NCBI RefSeq assembly: GCF_000759675.1
Contig: NZ_BAWM01000011.1
Coordinates: 1-64,000, forward strand
Reading direction: 5' to 3'
Source: Neobacillus niacini
GTDB taxonomy: Bacteria > Bacillota > Bacilli > Bacillales > Cytobacillaceae
DNA length: 64,000 bases
Shown here: one piece after another, positions 23,757 to 33,288 of the stretch
Layout: each line of letters starts with the position of its first letter
How positions within the stretch are numbered: position 1 is the first letter of the stretch
Program-made: the position numbers and the translations under genes
Notes under the pieces: generated by a model
The model's database searches: none
Told to the model about the DNA's origin: nothing
What the model saw: only the letters and a program-made list of their open reading frames with translations

Positions 23757-25010
23757 ATGTTGAAAAAAAGATTGTCGTTATTATTAATTCTGGCTCTTTC
23801 TATAGCAATGGTGCTTTCTGCTTGCGGGAACAGTGAGAAATCTTCTAGTCAAGGTAAAAGTGGAGAGAAAGTATTACGCTTTGCTACATGGGATACTGGA
23901 GAGAGTCTCAAATACCAACAAGATATTGCTAAGAAGTTTGAAATGGCGAATCCAGGAGTGAAAGTGCAAGTTGAAGCATATGCTGACGGGTTTGAGGATA
24001 AGCTGGCTGCTTCTTTCGGAGCAAAAAATCCCCCTGATGTCATGTATATGTGGAATTATCCAGATTACTATAAATCTCTGGAGCCACTTGATGACTACGT
24101 AAATAAAGACAGTAGTTTTAAAACTACTTTTGATGATTTTTATACAAATATTCTAAACTATCACAAATTCAAAAATGCAACCTATGGATTTCCAGTTGGG
24201 TTTACCACTCGCGTCATTTACTACAATAAAAAACTTTTCCAAGAAGCAGGGGTACCTCTTCCGACTTCAGGTTGGACTTGGGAGCAGTTCAGTGATGCAG
24301 CGAAAAAGTTATCCAATCCTGAAAAGAAACAATATGGGTTTGTTCTCTCTTCCAAAAATAATTCATATGCATTCCAAGAATTTGTATGGAGTAATGGTAG
24401 TAGTTTCATTAGTCCTGATGGCAAAAAGGTAGATGGATATATGAATAGTTCAAAAACACAAGAAATCCTTAAAGACTTTCAACATATGATTGATGAAAAT
24501 AGTGCTATTGTGTCTGATAAAGTCACTGAAAGTTTCAAATCAGGGAAAATCGCTATGATCGAGAACGGCATTTGGCCTTTAGAAGATTTTAATAAGGCTG
24601 GCATGGATTTTGGAACTGCAGAAATTCCATCCTTTCATGGACAACCTTCAAAAGGTGTTATCCATTCTGCAGGAATTGCAATGGCCAAAGACTCTAAAGA
24701 AAAAGACATGGCTTGGAAATTTATCAAATATTTTGTATCAGCAGAAGCAGCAAAAATGAGAAAGGCTGATATGCCAGTACTTAAGAGTGTGGTTTCCGAA
24801 CAAAATTATAAAAATGATCAGTTATTAAGTCCATTCTATTCTATGCTTGAAAGATCATCAGATACTCCAGGCTTTTTACTTACAAGCAAATGGACAGAAG
24901 TTGACAAAAACCTAGATTTTGCCATTAGTAGTGTATTATTAGGGCAAAGTTCATCAGAAAAAGCCTTGGATGAAGCGGTTAAATTAACAGAGCCTGCATT
25001 GAAAAAATAG
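23757..25010 (+). CDS. ABC sugar transporter, solute-binding lipoprotein (alpha-galactoside type)
   Basis: The 417-aa product has a lipoprotein signal with lipobox LSAC (about C22). It is a cluster-1 sugar-binding protein: VLRFATWDTGESLKYQQDI, YGFPVGFTTRVIYYNKKLF and TSGWTWEQFSDAAKKL. It is the first structural gene after the repressor. Co-location with two alpha-galactosidases suggests melibiose or raffinose-family sugars as ligands. No ATPase gene is present in the operon. Confidence 0.9.
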   Translation: MLKKRLSLLLILALSIAMVLSACGNSEKSSSQGKSGEKVLRFATWDTGESLKYQQDIAKKFEMANPGVKVQVEAYADGFEDKLAASFGAKNPPDVMYMWNYPDYYKSLEPLDDYVNKDSSFKTTFDDFYTNILNYHKFKNATYGFPVGFTTRVIYYNKKLFQEAGVPLPTSGWTWEQFSDAAKKLSNPEKKQYGFVLSSKNNSYAFQEFVWSNGSSFISPDGKKVDGYMNSSKTQEILKDFQHMIDENSAIVSDKVTESFKSGKIAMIENGIWPLEDFNKAGMDFGTAEIPSFHGQPSKGVIHSAGIAMAKDSKEKDMAWKFIKYFVSAEAAKMRKADMPVLKSVVSEQNYKNDQLLSPFYSMLERSSDTPGFLLTSKWTEVDKNLDFAISSVLLGQSSSEKALDEAVKLTEPALKK

Positions 25011-25036
25011 TTTAAGAGAAAGAAGGGGATCATTTC

Positions 25037-25993
25037 ATGATTATAAAAACTGAAAATAAAATAACTCAAACGGTTCCCGAACGCATATCCATTCTATCAA
25101 AGATTAGATGGGGAGACCTTACTCCCTTTCTTTTCATTTCTCCTTGGATCATTGGTTTCTTCTGTTTTACGTTCGGACCCTTGATTTTTTCTCTTATCAT
25201 AAGCTTTTTTGATTGGCCTGTTGTTGGAACTCCAACGTTTATTGGTTTCAAAAATTATGTTGATATGTTTACAAATGATCCAGTGTTTTGGCAATCTTTA
25301 GGAGTTACTTTTAAGTTTGCTGCTATTTTAGTACCGTTAAACATCGGTATTGCTCTCTTGCTAGCTATATTATTAAATCAAAAAGTAAAATGGCTTTCAG
25401 GCTATAGAACGATATTCTATCTTCCTACGGTTGTTTCGGGAGTAGCCCTTTCAATGATTTGGTCATGGATGTACGACGGAGAATACGGTTTACTAAACTA
25501 TCTACTATCATTAATAGGCATTAATGGACCAAACTGGCTAAATGATCCAACCTGGTCACTTTTTGCCATCGTGTTTGCAGGTATTTGGGGGCAAGGGACT
25601 ATGATGCTGATATTCTTAGCCGGTTTAAAAAATATACCGAAAGACCTATATGAAGCTGCAGATATAGATGGTGCAAGTAAATGGCACAAGTTCGGTAAAA
25701 TAACACTTCCGATGCTGAGTCCAACCATTCTGTTTAATGTCATTACTGCTATCATTTCAGCATTTCAACAGTTAACACTCGCGCTTGTTCTAACAGGTGG
25801 AGGACCTTTAAGAAAGACGTATTTCTATGCGATGTATGTTTATGAAAATGCTTTCAAGTATTTTAAAATGGGTTATGCATCCGCAAATGCTTGGTTTATG
25901 TTCTTAATTATTTTGGCTCTGACATTACTGGTTTTCAAAACATCTAATACTTGGGTTTACTATGAAAATGAAATGAAAAAGAAACAAAAATAG
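25037..25993 (+). CDS. ABC sugar transporter permease, MalF-like
   Basis: The 318-aa permease follows AAGGGG. It has about six transmembrane helices and the EAA loop YEAADIDGASKWHKFGKITLP, then MLSPT. It pairs with the next gene to form the channel of the alpha-galactoside importer. Confidence 0.9.
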   Translation: MIIKTENKITQTVPERISILSKIRWGDLTPFLFISPWIIGFFCFTFGPLIFSLIISFFDWPVVGTPTFIGFKNYVDMFTNDPVFWQSLGVTFKFAAILVPLNIGIALLLAILLNQKVKWLSGYRTIFYLPTVVSGVALSMIWSWMYDGEYGLLNYLLSLIGINGPNWLNDPTWSLFAIVFAGIWGQGTMMLIFLAGLKNIPKDLYEAADIDGASKWHKFGKITLPMLSPTILFNVITAIISAFQQLTLALVLTGGGPLRKTYFYAMYVYENAFKYFKMGYASANAWFMFLIILALTLLVFKTSNTWVYYENEMKKKQK

Positions 25994-26005
25994 GAAAGGA
26001 GGAAT

Positions 26006-26836
26006 ATGATGATTACGAGAAGTATAACAACGAAGGTTATTGTACATACAATACTGATTATTTTTTGTTTATTTTTTATCGCACCATTTCTTTGGATGTT
26101 CATTACAGCTGTAAAAACCCCTGCTGAGACATTTGTTTTTCCTCCGAAACTAATTCCGTCTCAGTTTGAATTTAGTAATTTTTATAAAGCCTGGACGGTT
26201 TTACCTTTTACAACATTTCTGAAAAATTCATTGATTGTTACAGGATTAGGCATCATCGGACAACTATTATCATCTTCTTTAGTAGCTTATGGATTTGCCA
26301 GATTCAATTTTAAAGGAAGGGACATTCTTTTTCTAATTTTACTTGCAGGAATGATGATTCCCTGGGATGTAACTGCGATTCCCTTATATATGGAATTTAA
26401 TCAGTTGGGCTGGATTAATACTTTAAAACCACTGATTGTTCCTACCTTTTTTGGATCACCCTATTTCATTTTTTTACTTCGCCAATTTTTATTAGGAGTT
26501 CCTAAAGAAATGGAAGAAGCAGCGATCATAGACGGGGCGAACCATTTTCAAATTTTTTCTCGGATATTCATTCCGTTAATGGCTCCAGTATTGGTGGTTG
26601 TCGGTGTGTTTCAAATGTTAGGCTCATGGAATGATTATTTAGGACCATTAATTTTTCTGAACGATCAAAGTAAATACACTTTAACGTTGGGACTCATGCA
26701 ATTCAAAGGGATGTTTGGAGTTGATATGACTTCTATCATGGCTTCGACTCTATTAATTTGTATTCCTCCCGTTATCGTATTTTTTATAGCACAGCGCTTT
26801 ATCCTGGATGGCGTTCAAAATACAGGTATCAAATAA
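26006..26836 (+). CDS. ABC sugar transporter permease, MalG-like
   Basis: The 276-aa permease follows GGAAAGGAGG. It has six helices, the EAA loop EEAAIIDGANHFQIFSRIFI and GSWNDYLGPLIFLNDQSKYTL. It is the second channel half of the importer, 12 bp from its partner. Confidence 0.9.
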   Translation: MMITRSITTKVIVHTILIIFCLFFIAPFLWMFITAVKTPAETFVFPPKLIPSQFEFSNFYKAWTVLPFTTFLKNSLIVTGLGIIGQLLSSSLVAYGFARFNFKGRDILFLILLAGMMIPWDVTAIPLYMEFNQLGWINTLKPLIVPTFFGSPYFIFLLRQFLLGVPKEMEEAAIIDGANHFQIFSRIFIPLMAPVLVVVGVFQMLGSWNDYLGPLIFLNDQSKYTLTLGLMQFKGMFGVDMTSIMASTLLICIPPVIVFFIAQRFILDGVQNTGIK

Positions 26837-26884
26837 TGTTTATTTCCTACCTGATCAAGGAAGACAGAAAGGAGGAAGTGGGCC

Positions 26885-27487
26885 GTGATCGCAAGGATTT
26901 ATCATTTATTAGAATGGATCATGAAATTGTTATTTCTTAATTTATTGTGGATTGGATTTACATTGATTGGTTTTGGGGTGTTTGGATTATTCCCATCGAC
27001 TGTTGCTATGTTCCAATTAATAATGGATTGGATCAACAAAAAGGATACAAAAATGGTAGCAACTTTTTGGAATTCCTATCAATCTAATTTTAAAAAATCG
27101 AACAAAATGGGTTTTGTCATCGTTTTAATAGGCTCGATACTTATGACGGATCTTTATTTTTTTCAAATGTATGACACCTTGGTAAGTAGGATTCTTTACC
27201 TTTTGAGTTTGTCAATGCTTTTATTTTATGTAGTGAATTTACTCTATATTATTCAGACATTTAATCATTTTGAAGTAAAAACATTTCATTATTTTAAATA
27301 TGCCACATTAATAGGCATAACAAATCCGATAAAAACGATCATGATCATCATCACTCTCATTCTGATGTCACTTCTTTTTTTAATATATCCAGGTCTATTT
27401 TTCATGTTTGGTGGTAGTGGTATTGCACTAGTCATCGTATTGTTTACAAAAAATAATTTTGCTCGCTTAAAAGGTGTTGCTCTATAA
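26885..27487 (+). CDS. DUF624/YesL-family membrane protein
   Basis: The start is GTG 26885 after AAAGGAGGA. The 200-aa protein has about five transmembrane helices. Its opening (LLFLNLLWIGFTLIGFGVFG, then LFPSTVAMF) is characteristic of YesL/DUF624 proteins. These small membrane proteins are commonly encoded with sugar ABC importers and glycosidases in Bacillus, as in the yes locus. Their exact job is unknown. Confidence 0.82.
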   Translation: MIARIYHLLEWIMKLLFLNLLWIGFTLIGFGVFGLFPSTVAMFQLIMDWINKKDTKMVATFWNSYQSNFKKSNKMGFVIVLIGSILMTDLYFFQMYDTLVSRILYLLSLSMLLFYVVNLLYIIQTFNHFEVKTFHYFKYATLIGITNPIKTIMIIITLILMSLLFLIYPGLFFMFGGSGIALVIVLFTKNNFARLKGVAL

Positions 27488-27524
27488 TTCAATATTCTAA
27501 AAAAGAAAAAGAGGAGGAGAGGCT

Positions 27525-29288
27525 ATGATCACACAAAAGGTAAACATTGAGGCCATTCATGAAGATAGTGTCAAAGTCAAAATTGACCAAAGAGAAGAAA
27601 ATGGAGTTTTATTTGTTCATATCCATATAGGATCAGAACAACCCATTCAATTCCCAAAAGTTAATTTAGTTTGGCATCACCCAATTGTTGATATTCAATC
27701 ATATTGGCATCCAGGATCCTCCCGTAGTAAAAGTTTCGGTGTGGATTGGGATGGAGGTTTTTCTTCTAAAGCAACAGTATTAGCCCCGGTTGGCTGTTTC
27801 TATAATCAAGAAGGACAAAACAGGCTGGCTGTAGCATATTCCAATGCGATGGATACTGTTAATTTTAATTTGGGCGTCCACGAAGAAACTGGATCGATGA
27901 AAGCGCAAATCACATTATTTACAGAGCCATCCAAAGTTCGATCATCCTATGATGGAGTGATTCGAGTCGATATGAGGGATATTCCTTATTATCAAGCAAT
28001 CCAAGATATTTCCGTGTGGTATGAGGAAATGGATGGATATGGGCCATCCTTTGTTCCAGAAACTGCGAAGCTTCCTATGTATTCGACATGGTATAGCTTC
28101 CATCAGGACATAACTGATGATGAAATCGAGAAACAATGTGAGATTGCGAAACAGTTAGGTTGTGGGGCTGTTATCGTTGACGATGGCTGGCAGACAGAAG
28201 ATGATCATCGTGGTTATGCTTATTGTGGAGATTGGGAAGTGTCTCCTAAAAGAATCGTGGGCATGAGGGAACATGTTGAGAGAGTACATGATTTGGGGAT
28301 GAAATATTTATTGTGGTATAGTGTACCATTTGTGGGAATCTATTCAAAGACGTGGGAGCGCTTCCGAAGTAAAATTTTATATTTCAATGATAATCTCCAG
28401 GCGGGAGTTTTGGATCCACGTTACCCAGAAGTCAGGGAATATTTGATATCTACTTACGAAAAAGCTCTGAAAGAGTGGGATCTAGACGGATTTAAATTTG
28501 ATTTTATTGATTTATTTGATTTAAATCGAGCGAAGGGCCAAGCAATTCAATTTGATCCAGAACGGGATTATGAATCCGTACAGGAAGCGGTGGATCGTCT
28601 ATTTACTGATATTATGGAAAGTTTAAAATTAATTAAGCCAACCATTATGGTTGAATTCAGACAAAGATATATCGGACCATATATGAGAAAATATGGAAAT
28701 ATTTTCAGGGTAGGAGATTGCCCGAATGATGCAATTACAAACCGTGTTGGTATTATGGATCTACGCTTACTATCAGGAAACACTGCTGTTCATTCCGATA
28801 TGATTATGTGGAGTCCAGAAGATACGACTGAAAATGCGGCACTGCAATTAATCAATGTTATTTTTGGTGTACCGCAATTTTCCATGCGTTTTGAAAAATT
28901 AAATAAAGATCATTTTGAAATGGCAAAGTTTTGGCTAGGGTTTTCGAAAAAATACCAAGACGTATTATTGAATGGTGATTTAAAGCCTACTGCACCGGAA
29001 TTACTTTACCCGATAGTAGAAACTGTGAATGACTCAACCAGACTAATCGCCATTTACGCAGATGTTTGTATTAAGACTGGTACCAATATTCCAGAGGAAT
29101 TTATTATTGTAAATGGCACTTTAAACGAGGAGTTCATCCTAGATTTAGAAAAAGATCTTGTCAATATAACAATTGAGACATACAGCTGTACTGGCAAATT
29201 AATCCGAAAACATAAAACCGATCTATCCAAAGGGTTACATAGGATGGAGACAGAGAAATCTGGAGTTCTAATTTTTAGAAAAGCCTAA
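27525..29288 (+). CDS. Alpha-galactosidase, GH36-like
   Basis: The 587-aa product follows GAGGAGAGG and lacks a signal peptide, so it is cytosolic. The TIM-barrel core shows PMYSTWYSFHQ, AVIVDDGWQ (residues 216-223), MKYLLWYSVPFVG, and WDLDGFKFDFIDLF with D326 as predicted nucleophile. The acid/base is expected in or near VGDCPND. It is shorter than classical 720-740-residue GH36 enzymes, with a reduced N-terminal beta domain. It would hydrolyse imported alpha-galactosides with retention of configuration. Confidence 0.85.
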   Translation: MITQKVNIEAIHEDSVKVKIDQREENGVLFVHIHIGSEQPIQFPKVNLVWHHPIVDIQSYWHPGSSRSKSFGVDWDGGFSSKATVLAPVGCFYNQEGQNRLAVAYSNAMDTVNFNLGVHEETGSMKAQITLFTEPSKVRSSYDGVIRVDMRDIPYYQAIQDISVWYEEMDGYGPSFVPETAKLPMYSTWYSFHQDITDDEIEKQCEIAKQLGCGAVIVDDGWQTEDDHRGYAYCGDWEVSPKRIVGMREHVERVHDLGMKYLLWYSVPFVGIYSKTWERFRSKILYFNDNLQAGVLDPRYPEVREYLISTYEKALKEWDLDGFKFDFIDLFDLNRAKGQAIQFDPERDYESVQEAVDRLFTDIMESLKLIKPTIMVEFRQRYIGPYMRKYGNIFRVGDCPNDAITNRVGIMDLRLLSGNTAVHSDMIMWSPEDTTENAALQLINVIFGVPQFSMRFEKLNKDHFEMAKFWLGFSKKYQDVLLNGDLKPTAPELLYPIVETVNDSTRLIAIYADVCIKTGTNIPEEFIIVNGTLNEEFILDLEKDLVNITIETYSCTGKLIRKHKTDLSKGLHRMETEKSGVLIFRKA

Positions 29289-29449
29289 ATCGGATTATGG
29301 CTTCATGTTAATGAATGCTGGTATTCAACTAGAACAAACTGTTTTTAGGAACACTGCAATGGGACGATTTTTTCATGGATTTTTATTCTAAAAAGTCGAT
29401 CCTAGTTGCTATAAATAATAAATAAAAAAGGTTCATGAGGAGGATAAAA

Positions 29450-30778
29450 ATGTCAAAAATTACATTTCTAGGTGCAGGTAGCACGGTATTTGCGAAAAAT
29501 GTTCTTGGTGATTGTATGCTTGTTCCAGCGTTAGAGGGATTTGAATTCGCACTATATGACATTGATGTGCAAAGGTTAAAAGATTCCGAGAATATGTTGA
29601 CCAACTTGAAAGAAAGCTTGAATAAAAATATACAAATCAAAGCCTATTTAGATCGAAAGGAAGCGCTTAAGGACGCAAAATACGTCATTAATGCCATTCA
29701 AGTGGGTGGTTATAAGCCAAGCACAGTGATTGATTTTGAAATTCCTAAGAAATATGGTTTACGGCAGACGATTGCTGACACGGTAGGGATAGGCGGTATC
29801 TTTCGTAATCTCCGAACCATTCCTGTGCTGCTAGATTTTGCAAAGGACATGGAAGAGGTTTGCCCTAATGCCCTCTTTCTAAATTACACCAACCCTATGG
29901 CGGTATTAGCAGGCGTGATGAATCGTTTCACAGCAATTAAAACAGTGGGCCTATGTCACAGCGTTCAAAGTTGTACAAACGAACTATTCAAATCATTGGG
30001 CATGGATTCTGAAGGTGTTCAAGAAAAGATTGCAGGAATTAACCATATGGCATGGCTATTGGAAGTAACAAGAAATGGTGAGGATCTCTATCCAGAAATT
30101 AAAAGAAGGGCAAGAGAAAAGCAAAAAACAAAACATCATGATATGGTAAGATTTGAATTGATGGATAAGTTTGGCTATTATGTGACCGAATCATCTGAGC
30201 ATAACGCCGAGTATCATCCGTACTTTATCAAATCTAGATATCCGGAGTTAATCGAAAAATACAATATTCCCCTTGATGAATATCCGCGCCGTTGTGAACA
30301 GCAAATCAAGAAGTGGGAAACCATGCGGGAGGAATTAGTCAATAATAAGGCATTAGACCATGTACGCTCAAAAGAATATGGTTCACGTATCATTGAAGCC
30401 ATTGAAACGAATATCCCATTTAAATTTAATGGAAATATACTAAATACCGGAAGATTGATTAGCAACTTACCTGAAAAAGCCTGTGTGGAAGTTACGTGTA
30501 TAGCGGATCGAAGTGGCATAGCTCCAACGTATGTTGGAGATCTCCCTGAGCAGCTTGCTGCATTAAACCGTACTAATATTAATACGCAGCTGCTAACCAT
30601 TGAAGCCGCCATTACAGGTAATCGAGAATATATTTACCAGGCGGCGATGCTAGATCCCCACACGGCCGCAGAATTGTCATTGGATGATATTGTTTCCCTT
30701 TGTGATGATTTAATAGAGGCACATGGAGAGTGGCTTCCGGAATTTAAGAAAAAAGAGGAGATTACCTTCAGCTTGTAG
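29450..30778 (+). CDS. melA: GH4 alpha-galactosidase, MelA-like (NAD/Mn-dependent)
   Basis: ATG 29450 has GAGGAGG upstream. The 442-aa protein begins with a Rossmann NAD site ([14 protein letters not shown]). It has the GH4 signatures [28 protein letters not shown] and GLCHSVQ (Mn-ligand cysteine and histidine). [10 protein letters not shown] and HNAEYHPYF match MelA-type alpha-galactosidases rather than phospho-glycosidases. GH4 enzymes cleave by a redox-elimination route with NAD and a divalent metal. Having both GH36 and GH4 enzymes in one operon suggests different substrate lengths or redox conditions. Confidence 0.88.
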   Translation: MSKITFLGAGSTVFAKNVLGDCMLVPALEGFEFALYDIDVQRLKDSENMLTNLKESLNKNIQIKAYLDRKEALKDAKYVINAIQVGGYKPSTVIDFEIPKKYGLRQTIADTVGIGGIFRNLRTIPVLLDFAKDMEEVCPNALFLNYTNPMAVLAGVMNRFTAIKTVGLCHSVQSCTNELFKSLGMDSEGVQEKIAGINHMAWLLEVTRNGEDLYPEIKRRAREKQKTKHHDMVRFELMDKFGYYVTESSEHNAEYHPYFIKSRYPELIEKYNIPLDEYPRRCEQQIKKWETMREELVNNKALDHVRSKEYGSRIIEAIETNIPFKFNGNILNTGRLISNLPEKACVEVTCIADRSGIAPTYVGDLPEQLAALNRTNINTQLLTIEAAITGNREYIYQAAMLDPHTAAELSLDDIVSLCDDLIEAHGEWLPEFKKKEEITFSL

Positions 30779-30882
30779 GATTTTATTTTAATCAAGTAAA
30801 ACAACGTACAGTTTCAGTTACGGAATGGGTCCAAGATAGGGAATCAAAAAAATATGGAAGAGTTAATCGAAAAATTGATATG

Positions 30883-30936
30883 CTCCCAATAAAGTAGACA
30901 GTTGAAATATTAAAAATCTGTTTACTTATTGGGGGC
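30883..30936. terminator. Long imperfect palindrome, terminator and possible IS-end relic
   Basis: CTCCCAATAAAGTAGACAG pairs with CTGTTTACTTATTGGGGG across a 16-nt loop and is followed by CTTTTTC. It can end the alpha-galactoside operon transcript. The arms also resemble paired terminal repeats of IS3-type elements fused end to end. Confidence 0.6.
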
Positions 30937-30986
30937 TTTTTCTATTAGAGAATAGCTTTTTATTTATTTTGAAACAGAGTCATATG

Positions 30987-31140
30987 TTAATATTCTTCTA
31001 ACGTAATACCTCGATTTTGGATTGCAGTTGAAATATTACCTACATAACGAATATGCCAATGTTCGTATTTATAACCCGTAAATGGATTCTTTTCCTTTTG
31101 GATACGGAAACATCTAAATTGTGTTAGGGTTTTTTCTGTT
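30987..31140 (-). pseudogene. VanY-like D-Ala-D-Ala carboxypeptidase, C-terminal remnant
   Basis: The minus frame ends ...NPFTGYKYEHWHIRYVG, then NISTAIQNRGITLEEY and a stop. GY-YEPWH-RYVG...GITLEEY is the C-terminal signature of VanY/DacB metallo-carboxypeptidases, here with H in place of P. The rest of the gene is missing on the 5' side. Confidence 0.65.
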
Positions 31141-31143
31141 TTA

Positions 31144-31172
31144 AGGGTCAGTCTCTATAGGGGACTGACCCT
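31144..31172. repeat. Inverted repeat AGGGTCAGTC/GACTGACCCT
   Basis: A perfect 10-bp stem with a 9-nt loop. It resembles the small GTCAG-type intergenic hairpins dispersed in Bacillaceae genomes. Confidence 0.45.
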
Positions 31173-31274
31173 TCCTACGTCTCTAGCCCTAATTGAAAAT
31201 CAAACTCTGGCTCAATTATTTAAATCCATCAAAAAAGGTAAGATGATATCAAGAAAGCAAAGGAGGAAAACAAA

Positions 31275-31622
31275 ATGAAAAAATTTGGTTTAGTTTTAGC
31301 AGGTGGAATTGCAGCCATCATCTTATTATCTACACTTGGTCCGATGGTGGGGTTACTAATAAGTTTGGCGATTTTATATTTCATTTACAAACAGTTTTTA
31401 AAAGCAGAATCAACCGGAGGAAAAATTGCACTAGGTATTTTAGGAGTTATTTTTCTAATGGCTTCTATTTCTAATGCGCCTGCCATTATCGGTGTTGTGG
31501 CTGCCTACATTCTTTACCTTGTTTATAAAAAGTGGAATTCCAGCAAACACACCGTAATCAAACAAGAATCTGATCCATTTGTAAATTTTGAAAAGCAATG
31601 GAATGAAATAAAAAACTATTAA
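31275..31622 (+). CDS. Small membrane protein upstream of PspA homologue
   Basis: The 115-aa product follows AAAGGAGGA. It has three or four short hydrophobic helices (AGGIAAIILLSTLGPMVGLL, GKIALGILGVIFLMASISNA, AIIGVVAAYILYLVYKKW) and a charged C-terminal tail. It starts 19 bp before a PspA/IM30-family gene. In Listeria and Bacillus, similar small membrane proteins are paired with PspA-like proteins in envelope-stress operons. A membrane anchor or sensor role for the PspA partner is inferred. Confidence 0.65.
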   Translation: MKKFGLVLAGGIAAIILLSTLGPMVGLLISLAILYFIYKQFLKAESTGGKIALGILGVIFLMASISNAPAIIGVVAAYILYLVYKKWNSSKHTVIKQESDPFVNFEKQWNEIKNY

Positions 31623-31641
31623 TCGAAGGAGAGAAAATAAA

Positions 31642-32274
31642 ATGACAAACCTTTTCACAAGAATTAAAAATACGGTAACTGCCGACTTAAACGAGGCACT
31701 TGATAAAAAAGAAAAACAAAATCCGATCGCATTACTTAATCAATACCTTCGCCAATGCGAACAGGAAACTGAAAAAGTTGCAAAGTTCTTGGAGCGTCAA
31801 TCTTCACTTAAGGATGAGTTTACAAAAGAACTGTACCATGCAGAGCAGTTAGCTGAAAAAAGGAAGTATCAAGCTGAAATTGCTTTAAAAGCTGGTGAAA
31901 CAGAGCTTTATCAATTTGCCTCTGACGAGCATCAACTTTATTCTAATCGCTCAGAGAGAGTAAGAGCATCCCTTGAGCAAGTAAAAGGGCAGCTAGGTGA
32001 ACTAGAAAGAAAGCATGGAGATATGAAGAACAAACTAAAAGATATGCAGCTTCGTCGGATGGAGCTGATGGGACGTGAAAACGTAACAAGAGCAAACCAT
32101 CGAATCGATCAAGTATTAGAATCTAACACTTACTCAGATAAATCAATCTCACGTTTCGAAGAAATTGAAAATTATATTGACCGTCTCGAAAACCAAGTAA
32201 ATCGTTCATATAATCAAACAACGATTGACGCACGAATAGAACAATTAGAAAAAGAAATGAATCATTCTAAATAG
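31642..32274 (+). CDS. PspA/IM30-family membrane-stress protein
   Basis: The 210-aa product is almost entirely coiled coil. It begins TNLFTRIKNTVTADLNEALD, keeps the PspA-type NPIALLNQYLRQCEQ segment and continues in long charged heptads. PspA/Vipp1-type proteins bind stressed membranes and limit proton leakage. It is the second gene of a two-gene operon and is followed by a terminator. Confidence 0.85.
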   Translation: MTNLFTRIKNTVTADLNEALDKKEKQNPIALLNQYLRQCEQETEKVAKFLERQSSLKDEFTKELYHAEQLAEKRKYQAEIALKAGETELYQFASDEHQLYSNRSERVRASLEQVKGQLGELERKHGDMKNKLKDMQLRRMELMGRENVTRANHRIDQVLESNTYSDKSISRFEEIENYIDRLENQVNRSYNQTTIDARIEQLEKEMNHSK

Positions 32275-32296
32275 AAAAAGTTCAAAGCAAAGCAAA

Positions 32297-32325
32297 ACGC
32301 ATGGATGAAGTATTCCATGCGTATT
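32297..32325. terminator. Terminator after the PspA homologue
   Basis: A 9-bp stem (ACGCATGGA/TCCATGCGT) followed by ATTTGTATTT. It lies between convergent genes and may serve both. Confidence 0.6.
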
Positions 32326-32330
32326 TGTAT

Positions 32331-32876
32331 TTATAAACTTTGTTTACTTATCCACTTTAAAAAGTTATCCATAACGGAATCGATGAACTGAACAGTTGGC
32401 TCATGAACCAGCTTTCCAGATTCATCGAGCTTTTCATGAATGGCTCCGATAAATACTTCATTTCCCGGTAAAGTTAGTGCAGAGATTCCAGGAGAATTTA
32501 ATATCTGTCTTAAGTGCATTTGCGCACGGACGGTTCCTAATGCCCCTGGGGAACTGCCGACGATCATAACAGGTTTGTTTACCAATACTTTATCGACACG
32601 AGAAAACCAATCAATTGCATTTTTTAAAAAGGCAGGAATAGAGTGGTTGTACTCAGGTGTAACAAAAAGAACACCGTCACTTTCAGCCACCTTTTTCTTA
32701 ATCTCGATTACGATTTCTGGCGGCGTTAGCTCATCATCTTGGTTATACATCGGTAGTTTTTCAATAGGCAGAATTTCAATCTCTGCAGTCTTCTGATACC
32801 GATTTTGCATATAAATAGCTAATTTTTTATTAAATGATTCCTTCCGGTTACTACCAACAAGTGCTACGATTTTCAC
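32331..32876 (-). CDS. NADPH-dependent FMN reductase
   Basis: The start is GTG 32876 (VKIVALVGSNRKESFNKKLA), with AAAGGAGA upstream. The 181-aa flavodoxin-fold protein has the FMN phosphate-loop GSNRKESFN, DGVLFVTPEYNHSIPAFLKNAIDW and VMIVGSSPGALGTVRAQMHLR. These are standard motifs of the azobenzene/FMN reductase family. It reduces FMN or quinone-like substrates in the cytosol. Physiological substrate is unknown. Confidence 0.88.
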   Translation of the reverse strand: MKIVALVGSNRKESFNKKLAIYMQNRYQKTAEIEILPIEKLPMYNQDDELTPPEIVIEIKKKVAESDGVLFVTPEYNHSIPAFLKNAIDWFSRVDKVLVNKPVMIVGSSPGALGTVRAQMHLRQILNSPGISALTLPGNEVFIGAIHEKLDESGKLVHEPTVQFIDSVMDNFLKWISKQSL

Positions 32877-33002
32877 GCATATCTCTCCTTTCAAGTCAGT
32901 ATTAATAGTATCACTTTCATGATTGTAATTCATTTTCAAAGAATTTTTTTTTATTATTCTTTGCTAAAATTTAGACAGACATGGATATAGGGGGGGAAAT
33001 GA

Positions 33003-33225
33003 TTGAAAAAGTATACGTTTGTAAAGGGATATCGAGAGAACGAACCATTAAGGGATAGTTTTAATCAGCTGGCTACTAAGACTTTTGGTATAGATTTTGA
33101 AGCCTGGTACCTAAATGGTTTTTGGACAGACAAGTACCAGCCCTATTCATTTACCGATAATGGGCAAATAGTAGCGAATGTGTCGGTGAAAATTTTAAAC
33201 TTAGTAATTAATAACGAAACCTTCT
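33003..33225 (+). pseudogene. GNAT-like acetyltransferase, 5' remnant
   Basis: From TTG 33003 behind GGGGGGG the frame reads KYTFVKGYRENEPLRDSFNQ...TFGIDFEAWYLNGFWTDKYQ...NGQIVANVSVKIL. This resembles the N-terminal third of a GNAT acetyltransferase. Similarity stops near residue 74, and the frame then runs into the next gene. The acetyl-CoA-binding core is missing, so the gene is truncated. Confidence 0.55.
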
Positions 33226-33288
33226 TCCTATTTAATCGTATAATTAAAAGTAATATTTTACATAATTGGAAACTGGGGTGTGATAATA

